NCBI RefSeq assembly: GCF_001941845.1
Contig: NZ_CP018870.1
Location: forward strand, 6,920,001-6,984,000
Source of the DNA: Streptomyces sp. TN58
GTDB taxonomy: Bacteria > Actinomycetota > Actinomycetes > Streptomycetales > Streptomycetaceae
Direction: 5' to 3'
DNA length: 64,000 nt
Below the pieces are notes generated by a model. It was not told where the DNA came from. It searched no databases and saw only the letters and a list, made by a program, of their open reading frames with translations. Shown here one piece after another: positions 1-8,712 of this stretch; position 1 is the stretch's first letter; each line of letters begins with the position of its first letter. Both the position numbers and the translations under genes were made by a program.

Positions 1-326
1 GGGCCGGAGACGCTGACCAGTTTGGCGGTGGACCCGGGGACGAAGAACTGGTCGGGGTACATGCTGTGCACCACGCGGCGGCCGTCGGGACCGGTCTGCA
101 ACAGACCCCACTGGGCGTTGCGGTACTCCGGCTTCCGCATGATCTCCGTGATGCGCGGGTCGAGCCCGCCGGCGTCCCCGCCGCCGGTCGGCGAGGGCGT
201 GGGAGCGGGGGGCGGGGTCGGGGCCGCAGCGGTCGCGGTACCGGAGGCCAGTGCCACGAACAGGAGGGCGGCGCAGACGGCGGCCATGCCGCGGCGCAGC
301 GGGGCGGAGGGGTACGGACCGTTCAC
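1..326 (-). CDS. D-alanyl-D-alanine carboxypeptidase (PBP4/S13 family), N-terminal part
   Basis: The gene runs off the left edge, so only about 108 residues are present. It starts at a GTG at 326. A short basic stretch and a hydrophobic alanine-rich segment (about residues 14-35) form a signal peptide, followed by a proline-rich linker. The mature part contains PGSTAKL, whose STAK is the SxxK catalytic serine motif of penicillin-binding peptidases. The family trims peptidoglycan peptides outside the membrane. The other catalytic motifs lie beyond the window, so the exact subfamily is inferred from the spacing around SxxK. Confidence 0.8.
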   Translation of the reverse strand, partial: MNGPYPSAPLRRGMAAVCAALLFVALASGTATAAAPTPPPAPTPSPTGGGDAGGLDPRITEIMRKPEYRNAQWGLLQTGPDGRRVVHSMYPDQFFVPGSTAKLVSVSG

Positions 327-431
327 AGCGCGCTCCGTTCGTCGCGGGCTGCCGTCCCCGAGGCCTGTGAACAGCGTGGCACGCACGGCGGATTCCCGCA
401 TGCATGTCACCGCGCCGGCCGCACTTGGCCC

Positions 432-474
432 GGCAGGCCACCTCGCCCGAGAGGTCCGGGTCCGGTGGCCTGCC
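432..474 (-). terminator. Perfect 11-bp hairpin downstream of the lipoprotein gene
   Basis: GGCAGGCCACC at 432-442 pairs perfectly with GGTGGCCTGCC at 464-474 across a 21-base loop. It lies about 90 bases downstream of the stop of the leftward lipoprotein gene. There is no T-run, which is common for terminators in high-GC actinomycetes. An 18-bp direct repeat (504-521 and 541-558) lies between hairpin and gene. Confidence 0.5.
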
Positions 475-563
475 AGGGGCGGACCGACGCATGGCCACCG
501 GCCGGTCCGCCGTCCCGCCGGCGCTCCTGGCCGTGCCGCAGGTCCGCCGTCCCGCCGGTCCCG

Positions 564-839
564 TCAGTCGTCCTCGTCCTCGTGCTCGTTCTCGCCCCCG
601 CCGCCGGGGCGCACCGTCTCGACGAGGGTGGCGAGCACCCCGGCGCTGCCGTCGTGGTCGCTGCCGGCCGTCCCGCTGCCGCTCTGCAGGTTGGCCGCGC
701 GGTCGACCTCGACCACGGAGTCGGAGTGCGAGTTGTCGATGACGGTGATCAGGCTGCCGCCCGCGGCGGCCGGGCTCGCGCCGCAGCCGACGAGGGCCAC
801 CGCGAGCGCGGCCGCGGCCCTGATGCGCGCGCCCGTCAC
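564..839 (-). CDS. Small putative lipoprotein
   Basis: A 91-residue product whose GTG start overlaps the TGA of the upstream lyase gene (GTGA, 836-839), so the two are probably translationally coupled. The N-terminus is a short lipoprotein signal: an arginine-containing start, an Ala/Val-rich hydrophobic segment and the lipobox LVGC with Cys19. The mature part is polar and acidic, ending in a Glu/Asp run, and contains a segment LITVIDNSHSDSVVEVD. I do not recognise the family. It is likely anchored on the outer face of the membrane. The start rests on the overlap and the lipobox position. Confidence 0.6.
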   Translation of the reverse strand: MTGARIRAAAALAVALVGCGASPAAAGGSLITVIDNSHSDSVVEVDRAANLQSGSGTAGSDHDGSAGVLATLVETVRPGGGGENEHEDEDD

Positions 840-1708
840 ACCTGCACGCTCTCGCGTGCCACGGGCACCGGGCGGTGGCGTGAGATGTTGTTCGTCAGCA
901 GCCTCGTGGACTCGCCGACGCCGACCTCCTCGCCGCCGTCCGCCGCCGGCAGCCGCCCGTCGGCGAGCCGCAGTTCGGCGAGGGCGGTGTCCATCGCCTT
1001 GTGCGCGGCGAAGAGGCACGGCGTGCTGTAGATGGCCACGTCGACACCCAGTTCGGTCAGCTCGCCGAGTGAGAGCCGCGGGGACTTGCCGCCGGCGATC
1101 TGGTTGAACAGCAGGGGCTTGTCGCCCACCACCTCGCGGATCCGCTTGATCCACTCCACGCTGCGCACCCCGTCGACGAGTACGACGTCCGCGTCGGTCG
1201 CCGCCAGGGCCTGCGCGCGGTGAAGGATGTCGGCCTCCTCCGTCGCGTCGGTCCGCGCGACGACGACCAGGTCCTTACGGGCCGCCAGGACCATCTCCAG
1301 CTTCTCCAGGTACTCCGCCAGCGGAAGCACCTGCTTGCCGTCGGCGTGCCCGCACCGCCGCGGGCGCTTCTGGTCCTCCAGGATGACGCCGGAGGCGCCC
1401 GTCCGCTCCAGCGCCTCCACCACGTGGCAGGCCACCTCGGCGTCCACGTAGCCGTCGTCGATGTCGACGAGCAGGTGGTGGCGCGGGAAGGCGCCGCGCA
1501 GCCGCTGGACGAAGGCCACCATGTCGGGCCAGGCGATGAACCCGATGTCCGGCAGCCCGTAGTAGGAGGCGGCGAACCCGAAGCCGGACACGAACATCCC
1601 GTCGTAGTGCGCGGCCGTCACCGAAGCCGAGTACATGTCGTACACGCCGATGAGCGGCGTGGTGCCCGGCATCGCGATCTGTTCCCGCAGCTTGTTCCCG
1701 TAAGTCAT
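836..1708 (-). CDS. Isocitrate lyase/PEP mutase superfamily enzyme
   Basis: A 290-residue single-domain (beta/alpha)8 enzyme. VDIDDGY (residues 81-87) supplies the metal-binding aspartates and EDQKRPRRCGH (111-121) matches the catalytic loop of the family, with the Cys of the KKCGH motif conserved. That Cys favours a C-C lyase (2-methylisocitrate-lyase-like) over a phosphonate mutase. The cytoplasmic enzyme would cleave or rearrange a small 2-hydroxy or 2-oxo acid; the substrate is not evident. The ATG has a strong GGAGG site. It is the first gene of a short operon with the lipoprotein. Confidence 0.85.
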   Translation of the reverse strand: MTYGNKLREQIAMPGTTPLIGVYDMYSASVTAAHYDGMFVSGFGFAASYYGLPDIGFIAWPDMVAFVQRLRGAFPRHHLLVDIDDGYVDAEVACHVVEALERTGASGVILEDQKRPRRCGHADGKQVLPLAEYLEKLEMVLAARKDLVVVARTDATEEADILHRAQALAATDADVVLVDGVRSVEWIKRIREVVGDKPLLFNQIAGGKSPRLSLGELTELGVDVAIYSTPCLFAAHKAMDTALAELRLADGRLPAADGGEEVGVGESTRLLTNNISRHRPVPVARESVQV

Positions 1709-1894
1709 CGTCAGTCCTCCGAGGAGCGCATCGACACAGGGGCAGAGAGCCGCGCCACCAGGGCTCTTTACCTGATGTAGATCATTCCTTGGGAAAGTGC
1801 GGAAGCTCGGCTGGCCAACGCTTTACTCACCCTGATGGCCCAACCGGTTCACCACAGAAACGTCACTGGGAGGATGGGAGGACAGGAGCGGGGT

Positions 1895-3328
1895 TCACGA
1901 CTCCGTGGGCAGCCAGCAGCCGTGCAGCCCGAGCGGCACCCGGACGGGAATGCGGGCGCGGGCCACCGGCCCCGCCGCGGGGTCCTCGCCGGGGATCACC
2001 AGGAACCAGCTCGATCCGTCCGTACGATCCGTGGCGAAGGTCAGCCAGTAGCCGTGCTCCTCGGAATCCCGCCCGGGCTCGGGGGCGAAGACCGGCTCAC
2101 CGACCGACAGGTCACCCGCCTCCCAGACGCGGGAGCTTCCCGTCTCCGTGTCGTACCAGCGCACGGCGTCGTACTCGCCCGGCAGCAGGTCCACCCGCCC
2201 GGTCTCGGTGGCCAGCGCGGTGTGCCGGTGGCGCCGGCCGATGAGCCGGTCGTCCACCCGCGGGAACTCCACCCGGGCGTCGTCCAGCGGCGTACGGACC
2301 ATGCGCCCGGCGACCGGGTCGACACGAGCCCGCACCAGGCCGCCGCGCACGGCCTCGCCCGACGCCCCCGCGGCGCCGCCGACGGTGAGCCTGCTCCACT
2401 GCACGTAGTCGAGGACCACGGGAGCCTCCTCACCGGGGCCGTCGTCGTAGGCGTTCACGGTGTGCCACAGCCAGAACGCCTCGTCGGACGCCCAGCGCAG
2501 CGGCCCGCCGTCGCGCGGGATCAGCGCCACGCGGGTGCCCCGCTCGGGCCGCCAGGCCAGGAACGAGCCGCCCGCCATCGCCGCGGCCAGGTCGAAGAAG
2601 GCCGGGGCGAGCACGAGGACGGCGTAGCGGGCGGTCAGGGCCATGTCGTGGATCATCATCGGCTCGTCCACCCCGTCGACCGGCGTGGGCCCACGGGTGA
2701 CGGCGCCGTCCCGGCCGATGACCGACCAGGTGAGGTAGGGCGGCTCCAGGCCGTAGCAGAAGACGGTCATCTCGCCCGTGAGCGGATCGACCTTGGGATG
2801 GGCGGTGATACCGGCGGGCAGTGCCCCGTCGAAGTCCTCGCGGCCCACGGTCCCCAGGCCCGCGTCGATGCGGAACGGGCACGCCGACTCGGCGAGAGCC
2901 AGGAGCCGTCCGGCGTGCCGGACGACGTTGATGTCCGGGAGGTCGCGGAAGGTGCCCGCGAGCTCCGCACCGACCTGGTCGGCGGTCGGCATGATCATGG
3001 ACTCCAGGCCGCCCCAGAGGGCGTGTCCGGCCCGCTCCTCGGCCTCCAGCGCGGGGGTGCGTACGAAGCGGTTGCGGTAGCGGGCGCGGCCTCCGCTCAC
3101 CCAGACCCCGTGCAGCATGCCGTCACCGTCGATGGGGTAGAGGTACGAGCCGATCGGGGTGAAGCGCGGATTGGGGCCGTTGCGCAGGTACAGGCCGTCC
3201 AGCGAGGGCGGGAGCCGGCCCGTCACCTCCAGGTCAGCCACGTCGACCTCCTCCGAGACCGGGGTGAACGACCCCAGCAGATGGGGGACGCGGGTCGGGT
3301 CGAAACGGGGCGGCGTGGGCGTGTTCAC
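1895..3328 (-). CDS. Carotenoid oxygenase (RPE65/CCD family)
   Basis: A 477-residue non-haem iron dioxygenase of the seven-bladed propeller type. The four expected iron-binding histidines are visible: His177 (AHPKVD), His227 (MIHDMALT), His289 (WHTVNAYDD) and His469 (LHGCW) near the C-terminus. The N-terminal YLRNGPNPRF motif is also typical. The family splits a double bond of a carotenoid or stilbene with O2 to give aldehydes. It starts at GTG 3328 behind GGGAGG. No carotenoid biosynthesis gene is in the window, so the substrate is unknown. Confidence 0.93.
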   Translation of the reverse strand: MNTPTPPRFDPTRVPHLLGSFTPVSEEVDVADLEVTGRLPPSLDGLYLRNGPNPRFTPIGSYLYPIDGDGMLHGVWVSGGRARYRNRFVRTPALEAEERAGHALWGGLESMIMPTADQVGAELAGTFRDLPDINVVRHAGRLLALAESACPFRIDAGLGTVGREDFDGALPAGITAHPKVDPLTGEMTVFCYGLEPPYLTWSVIGRDGAVTRGPTPVDGVDEPMMIHDMALTARYAVLVLAPAFFDLAAAMAGGSFLAWRPERGTRVALIPRDGGPLRWASDEAFWLWHTVNAYDDGPGEEAPVVLDYVQWSRLTVGGAAGASGEAVRGGLVRARVDPVAGRMVRTPLDDARVEFPRVDDRLIGRRHRHTALATETGRVDLLPGEYDAVRWYDTETGSSRVWEAGDLSVGEPVFAPEPGRDSEEHGYWLTFATDRTDGSSWFLVIPGEDPAAGPVARARIPVRVPLGLHGCWLPTES

Positions 3329-3457
3329 GGAACCTCCCGGCGTAGGACCGGCGGGATCCCGGCGACCGGAAGGGGCCCCGCACGGGCGCGCTGTCGCGGC
3401 ACATTCCAGTGAAACGCGGCAGCCGAACGGGTGCCAGGCAGGCCGGCCGCCGACCCT

Positions 3458-3503
3458 GGGCCCCTGCCGAGGGGCCCCGGGCGCGGGCCCGTCGTACGGG
3501 CCC
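3458..3503 (-). terminator. Two adjacent hairpins downstream of the 140-residue protein gene
   Basis: GGGCCCCT/AGGGGCCC (3458-3465 with 3470-3477) and GGGCCCGT/ACGGGCCC (3485-3492 with 3496-3503) are perfect 8-bp stems with loops of 4 and 3 bases. They lie just past the stop of the leftward gene ending at 3515. Confidence 0.5.
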
Positions 3504-3514
3504 GTACCGGCAGG

Positions 3515-3937
3515 TCAGGAGGGGCGGTTCGGGCCGGCGGGAGCGAACAGGTCCGCGTCGGCGCCGTCGAGGACGAAGCCGTTGTCCAGGCGGACGCGCA
3601 CCGCCACCCGAGGTCCGTGCTCCCCGTGCGCGATCCACTCGGGTTCGAGAGAAGTGATCTGCTCCGCCAGCTGCTGCCTGCTCGCGGGGGGCATCTGGTG
3701 CCCGAAGTCGTCCATGAGCGCCTTGAGGCGAACGTACTCGCGCACCGCGTGGCTCTGCTCCCGCTCCCGGGGCGCGTCCACCCGCTCGACGGTGCCGGCG
3801 GTGCCCGACGCGAGGGCCAGTGAGCCGGCTGCCGTGCCCTCGCCGGCGGGGGAGTCCTCGGCCGCGACGACCGTCCCGGCCAGCCTGAGATCTGCCGCCA
3901 GCGTGACCCGCTGGCCTTCCTGGAGCCGGGGCGTCAT
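3515..3937 (-). CDS. Conserved hypothetical protein, 140 residues
   Basis: A soluble protein of 140 residues; I do not recognise the family. The first third looks like a small beta-barrel (EGQRVTLAADLRLAGTVVA, then GTAGTVERV), as in SH3-like domains. The middle is helical (REYVRLKALMDDFGHQMPP). The end is again beta (RVAVRVRLDNGFVLDG). There is no signal peptide or membrane segment. The ATG follows GGAGA, and two hairpins downstream suggest its own transcription unit. Confidence 0.6.
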   Translation of the reverse strand: MTPRLQEGQRVTLAADLRLAGTVVAAEDSPAGEGTAAGSLALASGTAGTVERVDAPREREQSHAVREYVRLKALMDDFGHQMPPASRQQLAEQITSLEPEWIAHGEHGPRVAVRVRLDNGFVLDGADADLFAPAGPNRPS

Positions 3938-4094
3938 CGATCGTTCACTTCTCCGGTCGGGTGGCGGGGTCGGGGTCCGGTCGGGTCCGGGGGGTCCGGG
4001 GCGGCTGCCCTTCCCCAGTGTCCCACCCCGGCCGGCGGCGACGATCTTGAGGCGGCGGCCCGGCGGCCCGGCAGCCGCTCAGCGGTTCAGCCGC

Positions 4095-4987
4095 TCAGCC
4101 GTACGGCAGCGGGCGGGGAGCCGGCGGCAGGGCCCAGCGGATCGCCCGGGTCACCGCATGCCCGCCCGCGCGGGCGGCCGGGCCTGGGATCCGCTCGGCC
4201 ACGGAACCCGAACCGGCGGTGACGGCCGCCCTCGCCCACGGCGGAAGCAGGTCCACGGCCGCCGCCGCCAGCAGCGCGTACGGCATCCGGGCGGGGCCCC
4301 CGGCAGCGGCGGATCGGTCAGCAGGAAACGGGCCGTGTCCCGGGACGCGGCCGTCGCCCGCAGGCACGGCCGGAACCCCGCCATCCGCGCGGCCAGTTCG
4401 CGCATGTCCTGCGGCGGCCGGTCCGCGCCCAGCGCCCGGGCCACCCGTGCCGTGTCGGCGAGGTAGGCGTCGCAGCCCGCCGGATCCAGCGGACGCCTGC
4501 CGTACCGCTGATGGGCGCGCAGGAAGCATTCCGCCTCGGCGACGTGCACCCAGGCCAGCAGTTCCGGGTCGTCGGCCCGGTACGGTACGCCGTCGGCCGT
4601 CCGGCCGCGGATGCGCGCGTGCACCTCCCGGACGCGCGCCACCGCAGCCTCGGCGTCAGCGCTCGTACCGAAGGTGGTGACGGCCAGGAAGGTGCTGGTC
4701 CGGTGCAGGCGCCCCCAGGGATCGCCGCGGTACCCGGAGTGCGCCGCCACGGCCGCCATCGCCACAGGGTGCAGGGACTGCAGCAGCAGGGCGGCGAGGC
4801 CGCCGACGAACATCGACGCGTTCCCGTGGACCTGCCTGACCGGCCGGCCCGGGGCGAACCAGCGGGGTCCGGGAGTCGAGTGGATCCGCTCCCGGTTTCG
4901 GGCTCCGTCGGGTCCGGCGACGCGGAGGAAGACCGCCTCGCCGGCCTGCCGCCTGAGCCGCCGGACGGCCGTCGTCGGGCTCGCCAT
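4095..4987 (-). pseudogene. MpaB/DUF2236-type oxygenase gene with an apparent frameshift
   Basis: The N-terminal two thirds (from ATG 4987) match the oxygenase MpaB/DUF2236 family, a haem-binding group related to latex-clearing protein. Typical parts are ALLLQSLHPVAMAAVAAHSGY, GRLHRTSTFLAVTTFG and LLAWVHVAEAECFL. After FLLTDPPLPGA the frame turns arginine/proline-rich, while the +1 frame continues with family-like PYALLAAAAVDLLPPWARAAV up to the stop at 4095. The span of 893 bases is one short of a multiple of three, so a single lost base in the G5/C4 run near 4294-4302 would explain it. Repaired, the product is about 297 residues. This is either a sequencing error or a recent loss of function. 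Confidence 0.75.
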
Positions 4988-5178
4988 GCGCCCAGTATGC
5001 GCCCGGCGCCGCTGCGCGGTCCCATGGACGGTAGGACGGCACGACGGTCGGGCCGTCGTCCCGGCGGGCCGTCGGCCGGCCGGGCCGTCCGGTGGTCGTA
5101 CCGGAAGGAGTCTGGGCCGGTCGGGACGGTTGAGAGGTACCGCGCCGGGCAGGCGCACCGTGTACGAGGAGGTACGCC

Positions 5179-5529
5179 ATGGCTACCGAGGACGCGCCCG
5201 TACCGGAAACCGACGCCGGGGCCGGGCACCAGGACCACTACGTGGTCGAGGTGAGCGGTGACATGGACCTGGACCACGCGGCCGAACTGCGCGAGACGCT
5301 CGCCGCCGCCCTGTCGCAGGCTCCTCCGGGCGCCGAGATCATCGTCGACCTGCGGAATTCCTCCTTCTGTGATTCCACGGGCCTCAACACGCTGCTGGAC
5401 GCCCAGCGGCAGGGCGCCCGGACGGGCCATGTCCTGCACCTGGCCGCCCCCAGCCACCAGCTGCTGCGTCTGCTCGAACTCACCGGTTCGAGCGGCGCCT
5501 TCCCCCTGGACGCCTCAGTGCCCGGCTGA
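5179..5529 (+). CDS. STAS-domain anti-sigma factor antagonist
   Basis: A 116-residue STAS protein of the SpoIIAA/RsbV type. The family binds an anti-sigma-factor kinase when unphosphorylated and so frees a sigma factor. The phospho-acceptor region FCDSTGLN is present with Ser66, preceded by the usual EIIVDLRNSSF strand. The ATG has an ideal GAGGAGG site. No anti-sigma kinase is adjacent, as is common for orphan STAS proteins in streptomycetes. Neighbouring DUF5709 and FUSC genes are compatible with a stress regulon, but that is inference. Confidence 0.9.
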   Translation: MATEDAPVPETDAGAGHQDHYVVEVSGDMDLDHAAELRETLAAALSQAPPGAEIIVDLRNSSFCDSTGLNTLLDAQRQGARTGHVLHLAAPSHQLLRLLELTGSSGAFPLDASVPG

Positions 5530-5595
5530 GCGCACCGGGGGCCGGTGCGCCCCCACCCGGCGGCACACCGACCCGGAAAGATCGGAGAAACCGCG

Positions 5596-6072
5596 ATGAT
5601 GAGCGCCGACGAGACCTACGGCGACGAGGTCTACCAGCCGCAGGAGACCGACGAGCCCGCCGAGGCGCAGCCCGACCTGGAGAACACCCTCGACGAACCG
5701 GGCCTCGACGACACCCTCGACACCGCGTACGTGCCCTTCGACCGCCCCCTCGCGGTCGACGACAGGGGCACCACCGCCGCCGAGGGGCACACGGGCGAGA
5801 CACTCGAACAGCGCCTGGCGCGGGAGCAGCCGGAGGTGTCGGACCAGGACGAGATCGCCGACGAGGCCGGTGACCCCATGCTGGCGGGGCCGGACCGGGC
5901 GGGCCGTCTCGCCGCGGTGGACGACTCGGCTCCGCAGCGCCACATCTCCGTACTGGCCCGCGACGTCGGGATCGACGGCGGCGCCGCCTCGGCCGAGGAG
6001 GCCGCGGTCCACGTCGTCGAGGACCTGCCGCCTGTCGAGGACCTGCCGCCCGCCGAGGACCGGGACGCCTGA
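5596..6072 (+). CDS. DUF5709 family acidic protein
   Basis: About 158 residues, very acidic and probably disordered. The order of motifs (GDEVYQP, then ENTLDEPGLDDTLDTAYVPFDRPLAV, GTTAAEGHTGETLEQRLAREQPEV) is that of the actinobacterial DUF5709 family, whose biochemical role is unknown. The ATG at 5596 (or 5599) follows GGAGA. The C-terminus contains a short repeated VEDLPP unit. It lies 66 bases after the STAS gene on the same strand and may be co-transcribed with it. Confidence 0.75.
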   Translation: MMSADETYGDEVYQPQETDEPAEAQPDLENTLDEPGLDDTLDTAYVPFDRPLAVDDRGTTAAEGHTGETLEQRLAREQPEVSDQDEIADEAGDPMLAGPDRAGRLAAVDDSAPQRHISVLARDVGIDGGAASAEEAAVHVVEDLPPVEDLPPAEDRDA

Positions 6073-6112
6073 GGGCCGGTCCCGCCCCCCTCCGCGGTCG
6101 GACGCCGGTCAG

Positions 6113-6655
6113 TCAGTGAGCCGGTGACCACATGGCGGTCAGGTGCCCGCGGCCGCGGTCCAGGACCAGGTCCTGCCAGCCGCCCGCGAGGTCCACCACC
6201 ACGACACCGGAGGTGGGGAACCCGTCCCGCAGCTGCTCCAGGAGCTCCGCCGGCCCGGTCCCGCACAGAGCCGTGGCAAGCTCGTGGATACCGGAGTTGT
6301 GGCCGACCAGTGCCACGCAGCCGAGCCCCGCCCCCCGCTCCCGCACCACGGTGACCAGCGTGTTCGGCTCCGCGTTGTAGAGCCTGTCGTCGTAGACGGC
6401 GTCGGGCGGGTCGGGCAGGGCGGGGACGAGCAGCTGCCAGGTCTGCCGTGTCCGGCGCGAGGGCGAGCACAGGGCCAGGTCCGCCCTGTAGCCGTTGTCC
6501 GCCAGCCAGCGGCCCGTCCGGGGGGCGTCGGCCTTGCCGCGCTCGCCCAGGGGGCGTTCGAAGTCATTGGCGGGATCACCCTTGGGCACCGCCTTGGCGT
6601 GCCGTACCAGCAGCAGTCGGCACCCGGTCGTGTGCGGCGCTGGGTCCGAGGACAT
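6113..6655 (-). CDS. SixA-like histidine phosphatase
   Basis: A histidine-phosphatase-superfamily protein of 180 residues from the ATG at 6655, which follows GGGAG; an upstream in-frame extension is unlikely. LLVRHAKA (residues 15-22) is the RHG-type motif with nucleophilic His19, and VALVGHNSG provides the second catalytic His. Short length and the RHAKA variant point to the SixA group, which removes phosphate from phosphohistidine on HPt domains or small metabolites. It converges with the DUF5709 gene. Confidence 0.85.
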   Translation of the reverse strand: MSSDPAPHTTGCRLLLVRHAKAVPKGDPANDFERPLGERGKADAPRTGRWLADNGYRADLALCSPSRRTRQTWQLLVPALPDPPDAVYDDRLYNAEPNTLVTVVRERGAGLGCVALVGHNSGIHELATALCGTGPAELLEQLRDGFPTSGVVVVDLAGGWQDLVLDRGRGHLTAMWSPAH

Positions 6656-6705
6656 GGCGGTCTCCCTTGCGGCTGGTGCGGTCCCGGGCGGCATACGCTC
6701 CCCGG

Positions 6706-7080
6706 ATGGAACGCGCAGACGTACTCAGGCGAGTGATCGGCATCCTCACCGAGGCCCAGGACATCCGCCGGGCAGCCGAGGCCGGCGAGGACGCGGACAC
6801 CCCGGCCGAGACCTCCGGAGTGGCCACACAGCTCCTGAACGAGATGCTGCCGTCGATCAGCGTGCCCGCCGACGCGTCACCGCAGCAGGTGGCGACCCTG
6901 GTGGCGGAAGCGCTCGGGCCGGCCCTGCACACGATGGTGTCCGGCTTCAGCCTGGCTTTCACCAGCCTCGCCATCGCCCACGACAACGGACGTACGGACG
7001 TCTCCTCGATCGAGGTACTCCAGGAACTCGCCCTGGAGGTCGAGGCCGGCACCTACGACGAGGGCCCCGGGGAATCCTGA
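6706..7080 (+). CDS. Conserved hypothetical protein, 124 residues
   Basis: A soluble, mainly helical protein of 124 residues. There is a helical N-terminus (ADVLRRVIGILTEAQDIRRAAEAG), an Ala/Pro spacer, then a hydrophobic helix pair (QQVATLVAEALGPALHTMV, FSLAFTSLAIAHDNGR). No catalytic motif or membrane segment is clear and I do not recognise the family. It is divergent from the SixA-like gene (50 bases between starts), so the two probably share a promoter region. Confidence 0.55.
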   Translation: MERADVLRRVIGILTEAQDIRRAAEAGEDADTPAETSGVATQLLNEMLPSISVPADASPQQVATLVAEALGPALHTMVSGFSLAFTSLAIAHDNGRTDVSSIEVLQELALEVEAGTYDEGPGES

Positions 7081-7081
7081 C

Positions 7082-7115
7082 CCGGCCCGGGCGCCGGCCT
7101 GCGGCCCCGGGCCGG
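7082..7115. terminator. Hairpin between convergent genes
   Basis: CCGGCCCGG (7082-7090) pairs with CCGGGCCGG (7107-7115) between the stops of two convergent genes (7080 and 7121). It could terminate transcription in both directions. No T-run. Confidence 0.5.
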
Positions 7116-7120
7116 CGACG

Positions 7121-7306
7121 TCACTGCGGGTCCCGATCCGACGGGTGGGACATCTTCCGCTCCTGCCGCATCCGCAGCTCCTCCGGCGTCTTGCCGGCAA
7201 CCGGCTTGCTGGCCTCGGGGTGCACCGGGTCCGGACCCGGATGCTCCTGCTGCTGCTCCTCGCGGCCTCCGACCGGCTCCTGAGGCCTGTCCTGCGTACC
7301 CTTCAT
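7121..7306 (-). CDS. Small hydrophilic protein, 61 residues
   Basis: A 61-residue, proline-, glutamine- and charge-rich protein (KGTQDRPQEPVGGREEQQQE at the start, ELRMRQERKMSHPSDRDPQ at the end). The ATG at 7306 has a good AGGGAG site. No domain is recognised and it is probably disordered. It is divergent from the FUSC transporter gene, about 136 bases away. Confidence 0.5.
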   Translation of the reverse strand: MKGTQDRPQEPVGGREEQQQEHPGPDPVHPEASKPVAGKTPEELRMRQERKMSHPSDRDPQ

Positions 7307-7442
7307 GGCTGTCGCTCCCTCGCACATCCGATCGACGCGGACTTCGGACTTCCTCCACCTACCCCACCCGTCACTTCCGACACGGCCGGGCCCACCTGCC
7401 CCGGGACGCGTCATCCGCCACTGGCTGGGAAGATGCCCAGTC

Positions 7443-8672
7443 ATGTCGGAAACGATCAGCAGCTTCGCCACCCGTGTCGTACGGCGCCGCCGCGAGCCCG
7501 TCGCCGTCCAGGCGCTCCGCTCCACGGCCGCGGCCGTGATCAGCTACGTCGTAGCGCTGCGCCTGAGCAGCGAACCGAACCCGCTGACCGCGCCGCTGAC
7601 GGCGCTGCTCGTCGTCCAGGTCACGCTCTACTCCACGTTGACCACCAGCATCCGCCGGGTCAACTCGGTGGTCGTCGGGGTTCTGATCGCGATCGGGTTC
7701 AGCGCCCTCGTCGGCCTTACCTGGTGGAGCCTGGGACTGCTGATCCTCGCCTCCCTGGTGGTAGGCCATCTGGTGCGCGTGGACGAGTTCGTGCCCGAGG
7801 TCGCCATCAGCGCCATGCTCGTCCTCGGCGTCACCCAGGTGGCGGACACCGCCTGGGACCGCGTACTGGAAACCGTCATCGGCGCGGTGGTCGGACTGCT
7901 GGTCAACCTCCTCCTCGCGCCACCCCTCTGGATCGGCCCGGCGGGCGACGCGATCACCGATCTCGCCCAGCGCATGAGCCGCCTGCTCGACCATCTCGGC
8001 GAGGAGTCCCTCGGCCCGGGCAAGGTCGAGCAGGCCGCCGCACGGCTGCACGAGGCACGCCGCCTCGACAACGACATCGCGCAGGTCGACACCGCCCTAC
8101 GGCAGGCCGAGGACAGCATCCGGCTCAATCCGCGGGTCAAGGAGGGCCTGCTCTTCCGACTGGTGCTGCGCACCGGGCTGGACACCCTGGAGATCTGCGC
8201 GGTGGTCCTCCGCGTGGCCTGCCGGACCCTGACCGACCTGGCCAAGGCCCGCCCCGACGGCCCGCTGTTCGAGCCCCCGACCGCCGCGGCCCTGCGCGAG
8301 GTGCTGCGGCACACCGCGATCGCCGTGGAGAGCTTCGCCCAGCTGATCACCGCCCAGGTCAGCGCCAACGCCGAAGAGGCCGAGGCGCGCCTGACCGGCG
8401 AACTGGCCGTGGCCCGCTCCCATCGCGACCGGCTCGCCGAACTGCTGCTGGCCTCCGCCCGTGAGGACCCCGAGCACTGGCAGCTGTGCGGTGCGCTGCT
8501 CGCCGAGATCGACCGGGTCCTCGACGAGCTGGGCGTGGAGAAGCGCTCGCAGCGCCTGCTGGAGGAACTGGACCAGAACGCCCGTACCCGGCACACCGGC
8601 CGGCTGCGGGCGTGGACCCGCGGCCGCCGACGCGGACGCGGCGGCACGAAGCGGCCGGAGGGAGCGGGGTGA
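7443..8672 (+). CDS. FUSC/aromatic acid exporter family membrane protein
   Basis: A 409-residue integral membrane protein. Residues about 20-160 hold roughly six hydrophobic segments, with TAPLTALLVVQVTLYSTL in the FUSC-like first half; the C-terminal half is a long charged helical cytoplasmic region. This layout is that of bacterial ArAE/YccS-like proteins, which are thought to export aromatic carboxylates or amphipathic compounds. I chose the ATG at 7443 (GGGAAG upstream) because the preceding in-frame codons are polar and not family-like. Confidence 0.8.
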   Translation: MSETISSFATRVVRRRREPVAVQALRSTAAAVISYVVALRLSSEPNPLTAPLTALLVVQVTLYSTLTTSIRRVNSVVVGVLIAIGFSALVGLTWWSLGLLILASLVVGHLVRVDEFVPEVAISAMLVLGVTQVADTAWDRVLETVIGAVVGLLVNLLLAPPLWIGPAGDAITDLAQRMSRLLDHLGEESLGPGKVEQAAARLHEARRLDNDIAQVDTALRQAEDSIRLNPRVKEGLLFRLVLRTGLDTLEICAVVLRVACRTLTDLAKARPDGPLFEPPTAAALREVLRHTAIAVESFAQLITAQVSANAEEAEARLTGELAVARSHRDRLAELLLASAREDPEHWQLCGALLAEIDRVLDELGVEKRSQRLLEELDQNARTRHTGRLRAWTRGRRRGRGGTKRPEGAG

Positions 8673-8712
8673 CGTACGTGCGCCGGGGCGACCCGTGCGC
8701 GAGGGTGGGGGC

